Assembly: GCA_021768245.1 (NCBI GenBank)
Contig: JAETNO010000010.1
Span: forward strand, 1-64,000
Direction of reading: 5' to 3'
Length of the DNA stretch: 64,000 nt
DNA from: Bacteroidaceae bacterium
Lineage (GTDB): Bacteria > Bacteroidota > Bacteroidia > Bacteroidales > Muribaculaceae
Below, piece by piece: positions 16,067 through 24,973 of the stretch. Both the position numbers and the translations under genes were made by a program. How positions within the stretch are numbered: the first letter of the stretch is position 1; each line of letters opens with the position of its first letter. The notes under the pieces were generated by a model. The model was not told where the DNA came from, searched no databases, and worked only from the letters and a program-made list of their open reading frames with translations.

Positions 16067-18948
16067 CACCTGAAAAACTATATGCGGCAACCGACGACGG
16101 ACTTCGTATAATCGCACTACATTATCCGGAGGCCATAGAAGCGGCACGGACAAACAAGCCGTTCCGCGCCCGCCCTGACGAACGGACTCCGAGCGCGCGT
16201 ATAAAACGATTTCCATATAAAGGCTCATATGTCTATAAACTGACAGACTTTGGCGACAGTGGCCGGGCAATAGACCCTATCCAGATTCATCAGGAAGCCA
16301 TGAATATCGGATTTGCTGAGGCCATCGCGGATTTATCAGCGATTTTCAATATAACGGATGAACTCAGCAAGTCCATAAACCGTCCGGATGTAAGGAAACA
16401 GCCTGCCACCGAGAACCAAGTTGACGGTTCTTGTTCATGGGACATAAGCCAAGACTTCTCGGCAGATGAATGTGCGGTAATGGGGCCACGTGTCACGCCC
16501 GAACACCTTAAAGCCTTGAACTGGTATCGTGTGAATTGCCTTATAACAGTCAAGAATCGCGAGGCAACATATAAATATTCAAACGAGCATTATCCGATTT
16601 TCATGCGGGAGTGCTGGTTTACTACCCCACAAGGCGACCGTGACTGTTTTTATAAAATCTATGAGCCCCTTAATGTCGACAAGCAATGGCGATTCCAATA
16701 CCAGCCGAAAGGCAAGAAGCCACAAAGTTACATCAACGGACTTTCCGAGCTGATAGCTGCGTATAACGACCTCAATGAGCGGGAGGAGAAGCTCTTCTTT
16801 TCCGATCCCGCAAACGAAGGGAAACCATACAAGTCAAAGAAGCTGCCGGAAGCAATAATCTGTTCCGGTGAAAGGGACTCGCTGTGTGTGCGCTCGCTTG
16901 GCTATCACCCCCTGTGGTTCAACTCCGAGACCTATTGCGTCACAAAAGAGGAATGGGCGCAGATAAACAGATATGTGGGAACTGTCTATAATATACCTGA
17001 CATAGATGACACAGGAAGACAAAAGGGTACGGAACTCGCGCTACGGTTTATTGAAATAAGGACTATATGGCTTCCCGAAAAGCTGCGCAATTACCGTGAC
17101 AACCGAGGCCATTCACGCAAGGATTTCCGCGACTGGATGGAAATATGGAAGGAAAACAGCGATTTTCGCGGGCTGCTTGAACTCGCGGTCCCTGCCAAGT
17201 TCTGGACTGCAAGGAAAAACGACAAGTCAGGTGAAATGAAATATTCAATCAGCGTCTCCTGCCTCCATAACTTTTTAATGCTTAACGGATTCTATTCACT
17301 GCGCGATCCACGCTCTGCCGTGGTGAAATTCGTGAAGCTTACGGGGAATGTCGTAAAGGAGGTGACACCCAAAATAATCCGGGAGTTCGTTGTTGACTGG
17401 TCGATAGAGACAAGGCAACCGCTTGGGCTCAGGGATCTCATTCTGACAACTCCAATGCTCTCAGCTGTCACACTTGAATCATTGAAGACAATAGAGCTCG
17501 ACTTCACGAACTACACCGAACACAGCCAGTATTTCTATTTCAAGACATTTACGGCAGAGGTCACCGCTAAAGGAATAACGCGCCATGACTACCGGTATTC
17601 ATCCACGAAACGCCATGTGTGGGAGAGCGGGGTTATGCAGCACAGCCCACGGTTGCTTCCTGATATGTTCCGGATTACATGTGACGGCGATCCTTTGGAA
17701 AGTGAGGATTATGATATTGTTATCGACAATACGGCATCAAAATATTTCAGTTACCTTATCAATTCATCACGTCTCTATTGGCGCAATGAACTCGAATACG
17801 GCCTTGCAGGAATCCCGATAGAAGAAGCGGAGGCCTACCGTCTCGCTCACAAATTTGACATCGCAGGCGAAAAGCTGTCGCCCGCTCAGCGACAGGAGCA
17901 GAAACAATGCCTGATAAGCAAGATATTCGCCATTGGCTACATGATGCACCGCTTCAAATCTCCATCAAGAGCCTGGGCGGCATACGCGATGGACAATATA
18001 ATCGGAGAAAACGACCAGTGCAACGGGCGTTCAGGCAAATCATTCATGTTTGTAGCCCTTTCAAAGATGCTCAACTATGTGAAACTGTCGGGGCGCAATC
18101 CAAAGCTCATGGAAAACCCATTTGTTTTCGAACAGATAAGCCGCCATACCGACATGGTTCTCGTGGACGACTGCGCGGAATATCTGCCCATAAAGGAATT
18201 CTATGATTCAATAAGCATGGACATGACCATAAATGCGAAAAATGTCCCGAGCTATTCGCTACCTTTCGAGGAATCCCCCAAGTTCGCTTTCACCACCAAC
18301 TATGTCCCGAAGGAGTTCAACCAGTCAAGTCGCCAACGCATGCTCTACATAGTCTTTTCCGATTACTATCACCAGCGTACGGAAGAAAACGACTACCTTG
18401 AGACCCGTCAAATCCGTGACGACTTCCATAAAGACCTTTTTTCCAGCTCATATTCGGAGGAAGAGTGGGAAGCTGACATAAATTTCATTATGCAGTGTGT
18501 GAAATTCTATCTGTCGGTGTCCCATCTTAACGTAAAAATCGAACCGAAACTAAGCTCCATAATATTCCGGAAATACATGCGCGACATGTCAGACAACTTC
18601 AAGGAGTGGGCCGAGTTCTATTTCGCGCCTGACAGCGACAATCTCGACAGAGAAATAGTCAGAGAAGAAGCTTTCGAGGCTTACCGGAGATTCTCGGGGG
18701 TAGGAAAAATTACAATGCAGAAATTCACGAAATCGCTTAAGGGCTTCTGCTACACTTCCGACTACATTGCCGAACTCAACCCCGAAGAACTTTACAACAG
18801 TGGCACCAGGATCATCAGGCGCGTTGAGCATCCCGTCACACACGTAAAGGAATCCAAGGAGATGATATACATACGCTCAAAGAAAGAAGCGGAAAGGATT
18901 CAGACCCCTCCCCCACCACTCCCACGACAAGAAGAACTGCCACTCTAA
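16060..18948 (+). CDS. Phage primase-helicase (toprim plus SF3-like ATPase)
   Basis: This 962-residue protein primes and unwinds phage DNA. The N-terminal part is primase-like. A toprim signature is seen at about 265-272 (ICSGERDS) with the later acidic motif PDIDDTG. The C-terminal ATPase has Walker A GRSGKSF (about 656-662), Walker B VLVDDC (about 700) and a sensor-like KFAFTTN, as in D5/SF3 helicases of phages and plasmids. The start overlaps a possible 50-residue ORF. It is the only large replication protein, so other factors are probably from the host. Confidence 0.88.
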   Translation: MVTPEKLYAATDDGLRIIALHYPEAIEAARTNKPFRARPDERTPSARIKRFPYKGSYVYKLTDFGDSGRAIDPIQIHQEAMNIGFAEAIADLSAIFNITDELSKSINRPDVRKQPATENQVDGSCSWDISQDFSADECAVMGPRVTPEHLKALNWYRVNCLITVKNREATYKYSNEHYPIFMRECWFTTPQGDRDCFYKIYEPLNVDKQWRFQYQPKGKKPQSYINGLSELIAAYNDLNEREEKLFFSDPANEGKPYKSKKLPEAIICSGERDSLCVRSLGYHPLWFNSETYCVTKEEWAQINRYVGTVYNIPDIDDTGRQKGTELALRFIEIRTIWLPEKLRNYRDNRGHSRKDFRDWMEIWKENSDFRGLLELAVPAKFWTARKNDKSGEMKYSISVSCLHNFLMLNGFYSLRDPRSAVVKFVKLTGNVVKEVTPKIIREFVVDWSIETRQPLGLRDLILTTPMLSAVTLESLKTIELDFTNYTEHSQYFYFKTFTAEVTAKGITRHDYRYSSTKRHVWESGVMQHSPRLLPDMFRITCDGDPLESEDYDIVIDNTASKYFSYLINSSRLYWRNELEYGLAGIPIEEAEAYRLAHKFDIAGEKLSPAQRQEQKQCLISKIFAIGYMMHRFKSPSRAWAAYAMDNIIGENDQCNGRSGKSFMFVALSKMLNYVKLSGRNPKLMENPFVFEQISRHTDMVLVDDCAEYLPIKEFYDSISMDMTINAKNVPSYSLPFEESPKFAFTTNYVPKEFNQSSRQRMLYIVFSDYYHQRTEENDYLETRQIRDDFHKDLFSSSYSEEEWEADINFIMQCVKFYLSVSHLNVKIEPKLSSIIFRKYMRDMSDNFKEWAEFYFAPDSDNLDREIVREEAFEAYRRFSGVGKITMQKFTKSLKGFCYTSDYIAELNPEELYNSGTRIIRRVEHPVTHVKESKEMIYIRSKKEAERIQTPPPPLPRQEELPL

Positions 18949-19018
18949 GCTAAAACAATATATCTGACATTTGTGTGATATTTTCATCTTAAAATTTTGT
19001 TATATTACAAAAATGTCA

Positions 19019-19026
19019 TACCTTTG
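19019..19026 (+). promoter_or_regulatory. -7 box before orphan hicB
   Basis: TACCTTTG lies about 45 bases before the hicB-like start, so this gene has its own promoter after the primase-helicase. Confidence 0.6.
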
Positions 19027-19071
19027 TAGTGCAAAACTAAACAAGCTCTTTGACATGAAATGGAAAGCGTT

Positions 19072-19470
19072 ATGAAAGTAAGCATAGAAAAACAATCGGA
19101 CGGCTCTTATATCGCTTATAATACCGATGGAGAGCACTGCACTCTCATCGGCACCGGTGATACCGTTAAAGAGGCCAAGGAAAACTTCTTTAACTCCATC
19201 GAGGAAGTCAGCAGCGATTACGTTGAACGCGGAGAGGTTGTTCCGTCAGAACTTACCGCACCTGTTGATTTTCATTTCGACATCTCTTCATTGTTTGAAT
19301 ATTATTCAATGTTCAACGTCAGCGCGCTCGGTCGTTATCTTGGAATTAATCCCGGACTAATGCGTCAGTACAAAAAAGGTGGCACACCTATCTCTGAAAC
19401 CCAACTTGAAAAAATTGAATCAGGCATACATCGCCTTGCAACGGAATTAGCTTCTCTGTCGCTCGTTTAG
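19072..19470 (+). CDS. hicB: Orphan HicB-like antitoxin
   Basis: This 132-residue protein has the HicB pattern: a small beta-alpha partial RNase H-like domain (MKVSIEKQSDGSYIAY, then TGDTVKEAKENFFNSIEE) and a C-terminal helix-turn-helix (VSALGRYLGINPGLMRQY). No hicA toxin precedes it; the 110 bases upstream hold only a promoter and a tiny frame. ATG at 19072 matches related starts; ATG at 19060 is possible. It resembles the hicB genes at 56562 and 57370 and has the same terminator after it. It may be a lone repressor left after toxin loss. Confidence 0.8.
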   Translation: MKVSIEKQSDGSYIAYNTDGEHCTLIGTGDTVKEAKENFFNSIEEVSSDYVERGEVVPSELTAPVDFHFDISSLFEYYSMFNVSALGRYLGINPGLMRQYKKGGTPISETQLEKIESGIHRLATELASLSLV

Positions 19471-19501
19471 TTTTGCAACATTTCGTGCCAAAGAGTGGCC
19501 A

Positions 19502-19533
19502 CACCCTCGCTCATAGTAGTGAGGGTGATTTTT
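19502..19533 (+). terminator. hicB-type terminator, copy 1
   Basis: CACCCTCGCT pairs with AGTGAGGGTG around loop CATAGT, followed by ATTTTT. The same 26-base hairpin follows the other two hicB genes (57003, 57817). Confidence 0.85.
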
Positions 19534-19545
19534 ATGTCCCAAAAT

Positions 19546-19576
19546 TTTGTAAATTTATATTTTTGTCGTAGATTTG
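19546..19576 (+). promoter_or_regulatory. Promoter of RNA cassette A
   Basis: TTTG (19546-19549) and TAGATTTG (19569-19576) are spaced by 19 bases, a textbook Bacteroidota promoter. The predicted start is at or within a few bases of seqA. Confidence 0.8.
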
Positions 19577-19580
19577 CAGT

Positions 19581-19784
19581 GCGAAATATCCATAATGGTT
19601 AGTCCATTCCGATGAGCCACGGTTAAAGGCTCGGACATTCTTCGGGCATTTTTTATGTCCATACTACACAGCTTACGGCTGTCATATCCACGTAACTTTT
19701 GCTCTTCGGAGTTAACCGTTATGGATGTTTCGCGACGGGATATGACAGCCGTTTTTCTGTCTATTATGCGAAACATTCATAACA
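19581..19784 (+). ncRNA. P4 CI/P1 C4-like antisense leader RNA, copy A
   Basis: seqA (19581-19601) at the transcript 5' end can pair over 21 positions, two of them G-U, with seqB (19713-19733). seqB also pairs over 16 positions, one G-U, with seqC (19768-19783), which ends one base before the start codon at 19785. seqB lies in the loop of a perfect 15-bp stem (19675-19689 with 19738-19752) followed by TTTTT. Upstream, GCTCG/CGGGC followed by ATTTTTT (19630-19654) looks like a leader terminator. The plan matches seqA-cI(seqB)-seqC of phage P4. The architecture is read directly; the silencing role is inferred. Confidence 0.75.
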
Positions 19785-19976
19785 ATGAGCAATCCAACAC
19801 CCCAGACCCGCCGCGTCAGCTCGAAGAAGCTGCGCCGCATCCTCCATTCCCTCGCCGACGACATCTGCGACATGCAGGACGGCATCATCCTCTCTATGGA
19901 GGGCAACTCCTTCAACTTCCACCTCGACGGAGGAACCGTCAACATCACCATCAATGAGGAAGGAGGCGCGCGATGA
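19785..19976 (+). CDS. Cassette ORF1, copy A (small conserved protein)
   Basis: This 63-residue protein has a basic N-terminus (TRRVSSKKLRRILHSLADD), an acidic centre and a C-terminal beta-like stretch (FNFHLDGGTVNITINEEGG). It is nearly identical, at DNA level too, to ORF1 at 32211, 41357 and 58845. The start lies next to seqC, so antisense pairing would hide it. Its place after the RNA matches kil of P4 and icd of P1, small proteins that inhibit cell division, but I see no sequence likeness to them. The end overlaps ORF2 by four bases. Confidence 0.8.
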   Translation: MSNPTPQTRRVSSKKLRRILHSLADDICDMQDGIILSMEGNSFNFHLDGGTVNITINEEGGAR

Positions 19977-20251
19977 GAATGACAGTCGCCGGAGCTGAAA
20001 TCACCGACAGAGTTGTCGAAGTAATCGAGAACCTACAGACGGAACCGGAACTCTTGAAGGAATACACCGACACAATCGACTGGCTATACCGCACAGTGCT
20101 CCTCGATATCGACCTTGCCGACAGCGGGACAGACACCGAGATGCTGTCTCGTCTGAGAGTCCTCCAGATGATACGACGCGACCTTATGACGCTCGCATCG
20201 CCGCCCGATGTCGACCTCCCGGAGAACGACACCCCGGCTTTTCAAGCCTAA
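19973..20251 (+). CDS. Cassette ORF2, copy A
   Basis: This 92-residue acidic helical protein (VEVIENLQTEPELLKEYTDT, then SRLRVLQMIRRDLMTLASPP) starts in an ATGA overlap with ORF1. It is nearly identical to copies at 41545 and 59036 and distantly like the protein at 32528. I do not know the family. The constant pairing with ORF1 suggests a shared function, such as effector and neutraliser or a two-subunit complex; this is inference. Confidence 0.8.
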   Translation: MRMTVAGAEITDRVVEVIENLQTEPELLKEYTDTIDWLYRTVLLDIDLADSGTDTEMLSRLRVLQMIRRDLMTLASPPDVDLPENDTPAFQA

Positions 20252-20275
20252 GCATTTTTTAATCTATCCATCTGC

Positions 20276-20305
20276 GCCCGGAACGTTATGATTCCGGGCG
20301 TTTGT
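20276..20305 (+). terminator. Terminator of cassette A
   Basis: GCCCGGAA and TTCCGGGC form an 8-bp stem followed by GTTTGTTTT. After it comes a 17-base stretch, ATATCGCCTAAATCAAA (20338-20354), that also follows cassettes D (41894) and E (59386). Confidence 0.8.
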
Positions 20306-20432
20306 TTTATCTATCCATGTATTTTTTATTTTTGAATATATCGCCTAAATCAAATTGCATCCCTTACGCCATAATCAGTTCCAACCGCTCCCCTTCCTCA
20401 CCCCTTACCCCCTCTTAATTTTGCTCAAAATC

Positions 20433-20680
20433 TTTGTTACCTTGTAACAGATATTTGAAAAAAGTGATAACACTCTAAATCATAGGAGAATAAGAGGGGT
20501 GGTAACGCGGTAACAAAATCACAAAAATAGCCGTAACAAAATTTTTCGGTTTTGTTACGGCATGAAAAAGGGGCGTGTGGTATCAAAATTTCCAGATGTA
20601 ACAAACAGGCGTTACAAACTCAAATTCCAAATAAACAGCTAATGGACAATATATTACAGCTAATAACACCCGTAACAAAA
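20433..20680. repeat. Cluster of GTAACAAAA-type repeats, origin or operator candidate
   Basis: This 546-base gap (20252-20798) holds no convincing gene but at least eight copies of GTAACAAA or its complement: 20433, 20442, 20509, 20533, 20552, 20598, 20611 (variant) and 20671. Two of them form the perfect 11-bp hairpin CCGTAACAAAA/TTTTGTTACGG (20531-20560). Iteron-like clusters of this kind mark replication origins or multi-site operators. It lies between replication and head genes. Confidence 0.55.
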
Positions 20681-20761
20681 ATTTCGAGTAAAATTCAACC
20701 CGACGTGCAACATTCAGTGGCAATAGCTAATTTAACCATTTATTAGAATGTGATTTTTTAC

Positions 20762-20769
20762 TATATTTG
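20762..20769 (+). promoter_or_regulatory. -7 box before the head-gene region
   Basis: TATATTTG lies 29 bases before ATG 20799 and makes the frame start at 20778 unlikely. Confidence 0.65.
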
Positions 20770-20798
20770 CACCGGAGTTGAATCTTAATCTTAAAGCC

Positions 20799-21281
20799 AT
20801 GGTAACAACCAGAATTTCAGTAGAGCCTCACATCGCGGAATATATTAAAGGCAAATTTTTCGATCACAAATCCGGCACCGTCAGGTTCCCGCCGACACTC
20901 GACATCTACATACTGATTTACGACCTACTTCAGAAACGGCCTAATAACTGCCCGCTTGAATCCGGCAACCTGGAATTTGCATTACCTGACCGCCGCGACG
21001 CGAATATGGCGGGAGGGAAATCGCCTGAGCAGTTCAATTATCTGTCGGCGCGGGCGTCAAAACGCCTCGGCGACAAAATGCGCCTTATGATGTGGGCTGA
21101 GCTGCACGACCTCATGGATGAGAACAAACATCTAAAGGGAATCCGGTTTAAGGATTCTGTTTTTCAGTTCTTGTGTCGCTACGGAATAGAATCAATCACC
21201 GAAGACGCGCTATTGAAAAACTACCAACGCTGGAGGGATAAACTGAGACGGACGACAAAACGCCGTTACTCGCGAAAATAA
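20799..21281 (+). CDS. Hypothetical phage protein, first of the head region
   Basis: This 160-residue basic protein (MVTTRISVEPHIAEYIKGKF) ends in a strongly basic tail (RRTTKRRYSRK). It resembles conserved proteins of Bacteroides prophages whose N-terminus looks like a small DNA-binding fold, but I cannot name a family. It has its own promoter and follows the repeat cluster, so an origin- or operator-binding role is possible. The helical C-terminal half (residues 90-150) has no recognised motif. Confidence 0.65.
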   Translation: MVTTRISVEPHIAEYIKGKFFDHKSGTVRFPPTLDIYILIYDLLQKRPNNCPLESGNLEFALPDRRDANMAGGKSPEQFNYLSARASKRLGDKMRLMMWAELHDLMDENKHLKGIRFKDSVFQFLCRYGIESITEDALLKNYQRWRDKLRRTTKRRYSRK

Positions 21282-21410
21282 GCACACAAAAATCAGTGAT
21301 TATTTTACCTACAATGTGACCTGTTTTGTCCATTTTTACGGGTAATTTTGTCGGATAAATGGCCGAAAAACGCTGAATAATTGATTAGCAATAATTTATA
21401 AGTTACATTT

Positions 21411-21818
21411 ATGGAACAGTTGACAGTTTCAGTATGTCATAGCCTGAAGATTATCCCGGTGGACAGGTTGATGCGGTTCGCACGATACCATTCCCGTGTT
21501 ATCCTGATGTTTGTCGGAACTCCCGACGATGCAGCCGCAGTTCCGGGAAGTGTCAGAATATCGACGGCCACCGACAAAGGAATTATCAAGAAGAAAATAA
21601 CGTTTGACCGCTCCGGCGTATCGGATTCCGCTGCCGACATTCTGGAATCATACAAATGCCAACGTCTGGTGGCTACATACGTCGATGAAAACGGGAACAC
21701 GCGTGTGGCGGGTTCCCCCGACTTTCCCCTTACCCTCGATTACACTACCGGGGATGGCGTTTTCGCCGTTACCCTTTCGGGCGAGGACACGCAACCAGAC
21801 GGATATTTGGCGGATTGA
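21411..21818 (+). CDS. Hypothetical phage protein
   Basis: This 135-residue beta-rich protein (LILM-like core with YVDENGNTRVAGSPDFPLTL) has no membrane segment. I do not recognise it. It lies 129 bases after the previous gene and 52 bases before the head protease, so a head or decoration role is possible from context only. Confidence 0.6.
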   Translation: MEQLTVSVCHSLKIIPVDRLMRFARYHSRVILMFVGTPDDAAAVPGSVRISTATDKGIIKKKITFDRSGVSDSAADILESYKCQRLVATYVDENGNTRVAGSPDFPLTLDYTTGDGVFAVTLSGEDTQPDGYLAD

Positions 21819-21870
21819 AGTCCTTCCACGCGCCCGCGATAAGCAGTTATTTTGCGACAAAAATAACTGC

Positions 21871-22734
21871 ATGAACAGGCTCCAACGTATATTTTCCGAC
21901 AACTGGACCATACGGCGACACGACTTAGAAAGTTTCGTGTCGCTCATCATGCCGGCGATTATGGCCGGAAACATAGAGGCGGCAACCGCCAAACTCAACG
22001 ACGACAAATGCACAGTCAAGGCCACAGCCGCTCCCTATATGGCGAAATGGTACGAACTTGACGATATTTCCCTGCCTGTTGATTCTATAGCCGTTATAAC
22101 CCTTACCGGGGTTCTCTATTCGTGGGAATCGGAGTGGGTTACAAAGCAGATAGAGGCGGCGGAACTGAATCCCAGCATCTGCGGAATCGTTTTTGTGATA
22201 GACGGCCCCGGCGGCATGGTGTCGCACCTCGATATGGCGGCCGCAGCCGTGGAAAACTGCAAAAAACCGACAGCCACAGTTGTAACCGGCATAATGGCCT
22301 CCGCCCACTTCTGGTTAGGTACGGCCAGCGACCGCACATTCATAGCCTCGCCACTTTGCGAAGTGGGAAGTGTCGGAATCGTATGCACACATTACAGTTT
22401 CCGCGAGTATTTCAGAATGAATGGGATCGATTACAGGGAAATATATCCCGACACCGCCGACCTGAAGAACAAGGAATCCCGTGTGCTTGTCGAGAACAAC
22501 GATGAATCACTCATAAAGGCCCGCGCCGAAAAAATCCATAAAATCTTTGCCGAGACCGTAGCCCGAAACCTCGGAATCGAATATGACCCGAAACTTCCTC
22601 TTTTCCGTGGCGAGATGTTCGACGGCAACGAGGCGGTGGAACTCGGCTACATAGACCAGTTCGGAGGTGTGGCCGACGCAGTTAAATGGGTGCTTGCACA
22701 GGCAACGAGCCGGAAGGCACAACAATTATATTAA
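21871..22734 (+). CDS. S49 (SppA-like) phage head maturation protease
   Basis: This 287-residue protein fits the S49 family: AVITLTGVLYSWESEW (74-89), FVIDGPGGMVSHLDMA (108-123), the nucleophile region TGIMASAHFWLG with S144, and CEVGSVGIV (163-171). Phage S49 proteases cut scaffold and capsid proteins during head assembly. ATG at 21871 is chosen over longer frames because the family-like sequence starts there and the longer frame covers the previous gene. It sits 30 bases before the capsid gene. Confidence 0.85.
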   Translation: MNRLQRIFSDNWTIRRHDLESFVSLIMPAIMAGNIEAATAKLNDDKCTVKATAAPYMAKWYELDDISLPVDSIAVITLTGVLYSWESEWVTKQIEAAELNPSICGIVFVIDGPGGMVSHLDMAAAAVENCKKPTATVVTGIMASAHFWLGTASDRTFIASPLCEVGSVGIVCTHYSFREYFRMNGIDYREIYPDTADLKNKESRVLVENNDESLIKARAEKIHKIFAETVARNLGIEYDPKLPLFRGEMFDGNEAVELGYIDQFGGVADAVKWVLAQATSRKAQQLY

Positions 22735-22764
22735 ATCATTAACAGTTTAACACAGAACAAAGAG

Positions 22765-24954
22765 ATGAATTTTGCGAATTTTATCCCCTCGATTCTCGCT
22801 ATTCTCGGACTTACCGCCTTCCATGAGGAGGACGGTAAAAAGAGCCTTTCGGCCGAGGAACGCGAAACCCTCAAAGGTTATGGATTTACCGACCGCTTCC
22901 TCGACGACTTCGCCAAAGCCCTTAACGACCCGGCTCCGGCAGCTGAGCCGTCCAAAGACAGGCAGGATGCTGCAATGAAGGCGATTCTCGGAAATGTCAC
23001 ATCGCAGCTTTCGGCAAAGTCAGAAGAACTGGAAGCCCTGAAAACGAAAAACGCCACCGACGCACAGGCACACGCCGCAGCAATCAAGGCCAAGGAAGCG
23101 GAAATAGCCGCGCTCAATGAAAAGATTAAGGCTCTCGCCGAAATGCCTGAATCCGACCCCGGCAAGGGTGCCGGACAGAGCGGCGCGACACCCGGGGCCT
23201 TCAACCTCGACGACACCGAACAGCTCGGCGGAATGTCGGGCGAGTTCTTCAGTCTCGACCGCCCCTACAATATGCGAGCCAAAGCCGCACTTCTCGCGGC
23301 ACAGGGCCAGAGCCTCGCCGTGGCTACAGCTAACCGCGTAGATTACAAACGCCTTCAGGACGACCTCGGCGCGTTCTACCGTCTGCCGTGGCGCGACCGC
23401 CTTCAGTCATTCCTCCGCGAGCTGCCGACAATCGAAACGCTTTTCCCGCTCGAATCCGGCCATCAGGACCTCGACACGCTGGTTAACATCTGGCTGGGCG
23501 AGTTCTCTCAGGCCGACAACACACAGGACAGTGACTTCGACAACGTCACAAAAGGCTCTTACGAGTTTGACCACGAGACCCTGCGAATGTATGACGTTAT
23601 GTTCGCCTACCGTTTCAAGAACCTGAAGGCTATCGAAAAGAGCTGGATTGGCTACCTGAACAAAGAGGGTTCAAATGCCGTAAAACTCTCATTCATCGAA
23701 TATCTTCTTGTAGAGACGGCGAAGAAACTTCACAACGAGCGTGAGCAACGCCGCATTAACGGTGTTCGCAAAGACCCCAACCCCAATGTCCCCGGACGCG
23801 CAATGGAAGCTGCCGACGGCCTGTATGAATACCTCCGCAAGAAGGTGGAGGGACATACCGACTTCACTCCCAACGGAGGCACTTCCGGCAGGACTGTCTA
23901 CCAGGTCAAGCCGTTCAACCTCCCTCGAATCACCCCGGCAAACATCGGAGAAGTGTTCTATACCGGCACCTCGATGATTCCTTCGGTATTCCGCGACACA
24001 GGCACAATCGTCCTGTATATTCCTTCGTTCATGCTCCCGTGGTATCATAAGTATAACGAGGCACACTATGGCCGTAACGTAGACTACGAAAAGAACATTA
24101 CATATGTGAAAGAGTTCCCGGGTGTGAGAATCAAGACGATTCCCAACGCCGACGACCACCACCGTATCTTTTGGACTATTGAAGGCAACTTCCATACATA
24201 CGACCATATCGCCGGTGAGATGCTCCGTTTCAACCTCGAGCAGGAAGACTGGAGTCTCAAGGCATGGAGCGAGTGGAAGGAAGGCCTCGCCGCCGAGGCT
24301 GTCGGCTTCAAATACACTGACCCCGCCGACATGGACGGTTCACGTCAGCTCGTATGGTGCAACGACTACGACCGCCCCGATTCCTTCTTCCTCGAAGCCG
24401 GACCCGACGCGAATCCCTCCGCCCTTCTCCACTCATCAATCGTAACTGTGGCAAACAAATCGGTATTCGAGATTACCGACATCGACAACGCCGCCGTGGG
24501 GCAAGTCATATCCCTTAAATGCGGTGTTGGCGGAGACAGCGGCGTGACAATCAAGAAAAGCGGAAAATTCTCCCTCCTTTCGGCTGCATGGACTCCCAAG
24601 AAAGGCGAAATCCTCCGCGTGATGAAACGCGCCGATGGCAAATTCATCGAAATTGAACGCGCCACCGCACCCGGCGATTCCTACGAGTTCCCCGCCGACG
24701 AGACCACCCCAAGTGTTCAGGGTGCTACTGTTTTCGTTACCAACGCCAACACACAGGCAACAGCGATTACCGACCTGGCCGACGCAGTTCCGGGAACTGT
24801 CTACACAATCCACGGAGCCGGTTCGGACAATGCCTCGACAATCGCCAACGCCGGAAAATTCTCGCTTTCCGCCGCCATGACACTGAAGGCCGGTTCGTTC
24901 ATCAGACTGGTGAAAGCTGCCGACGGTAAATTCTACGAGGTGGAAAGAGGTTAA
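22765..24954 (+). CDS. Major capsid protein with scaffold-like N-terminus and repeated C-terminal domains
   Basis: This 729-residue protein looks like a three-part capsid precursor. Residues 1-150 contain a coiled coil (about 65-128, with AIKAKEAEIAALNEKIKAL) typical of a fused scaffold delta domain. Residues about 155-555 form the capsid core. The C-terminus has two copies of a small beta domain (about 562-630 and 650-729; ITDIDNA...KSGKFSL and ITDLADA...NAGKFSL). The upstream S49 protease supports maturation cleavage. Assignment rests on length, position and domain plan. Confidence 0.75.
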   Translation: MNFANFIPSILAILGLTAFHEEDGKKSLSAEERETLKGYGFTDRFLDDFAKALNDPAPAAEPSKDRQDAAMKAILGNVTSQLSAKSEELEALKTKNATDAQAHAAAIKAKEAEIAALNEKIKALAEMPESDPGKGAGQSGATPGAFNLDDTEQLGGMSGEFFSLDRPYNMRAKAALLAAQGQSLAVATANRVDYKRLQDDLGAFYRLPWRDRLQSFLRELPTIETLFPLESGHQDLDTLVNIWLGEFSQADNTQDSDFDNVTKGSYEFDHETLRMYDVMFAYRFKNLKAIEKSWIGYLNKEGSNAVKLSFIEYLLVETAKKLHNEREQRRINGVRKDPNPNVPGRAMEAADGLYEYLRKKVEGHTDFTPNGGTSGRTVYQVKPFNLPRITPANIGEVFYTGTSMIPSVFRDTGTIVLYIPSFMLPWYHKYNEAHYGRNVDYEKNITYVKEFPGVRIKTIPNADDHHRIFWTIEGNFHTYDHIAGEMLRFNLEQEDWSLKAWSEWKEGLAAEAVGFKYTDPADMDGSRQLVWCNDYDRPDSFFLEAGPDANPSALLHSSIVTVANKSVFEITDIDNAAVGQVISLKCGVGGDSGVTIKKSGKFSLLSAAWTPKKGEILRVMKRADGKFIEIERATAPGDSYEFPADETTPSVQGATVFVTNANTQATAITDLADAVPGTVYTIHGAGSDNASTIANAGKFSLSAAMTLKAGSFIRLVKAADGKFYEVERG

Positions 24955-24973
24955 ACCATTAAAAATTATCGAC

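Noticed and set aside
20552..20746. 64-codon plus-strand frame in the repeat cluster
   Set aside because: It runs through the GTAACAAAA repeats, has no promoter and no protein-like pattern.
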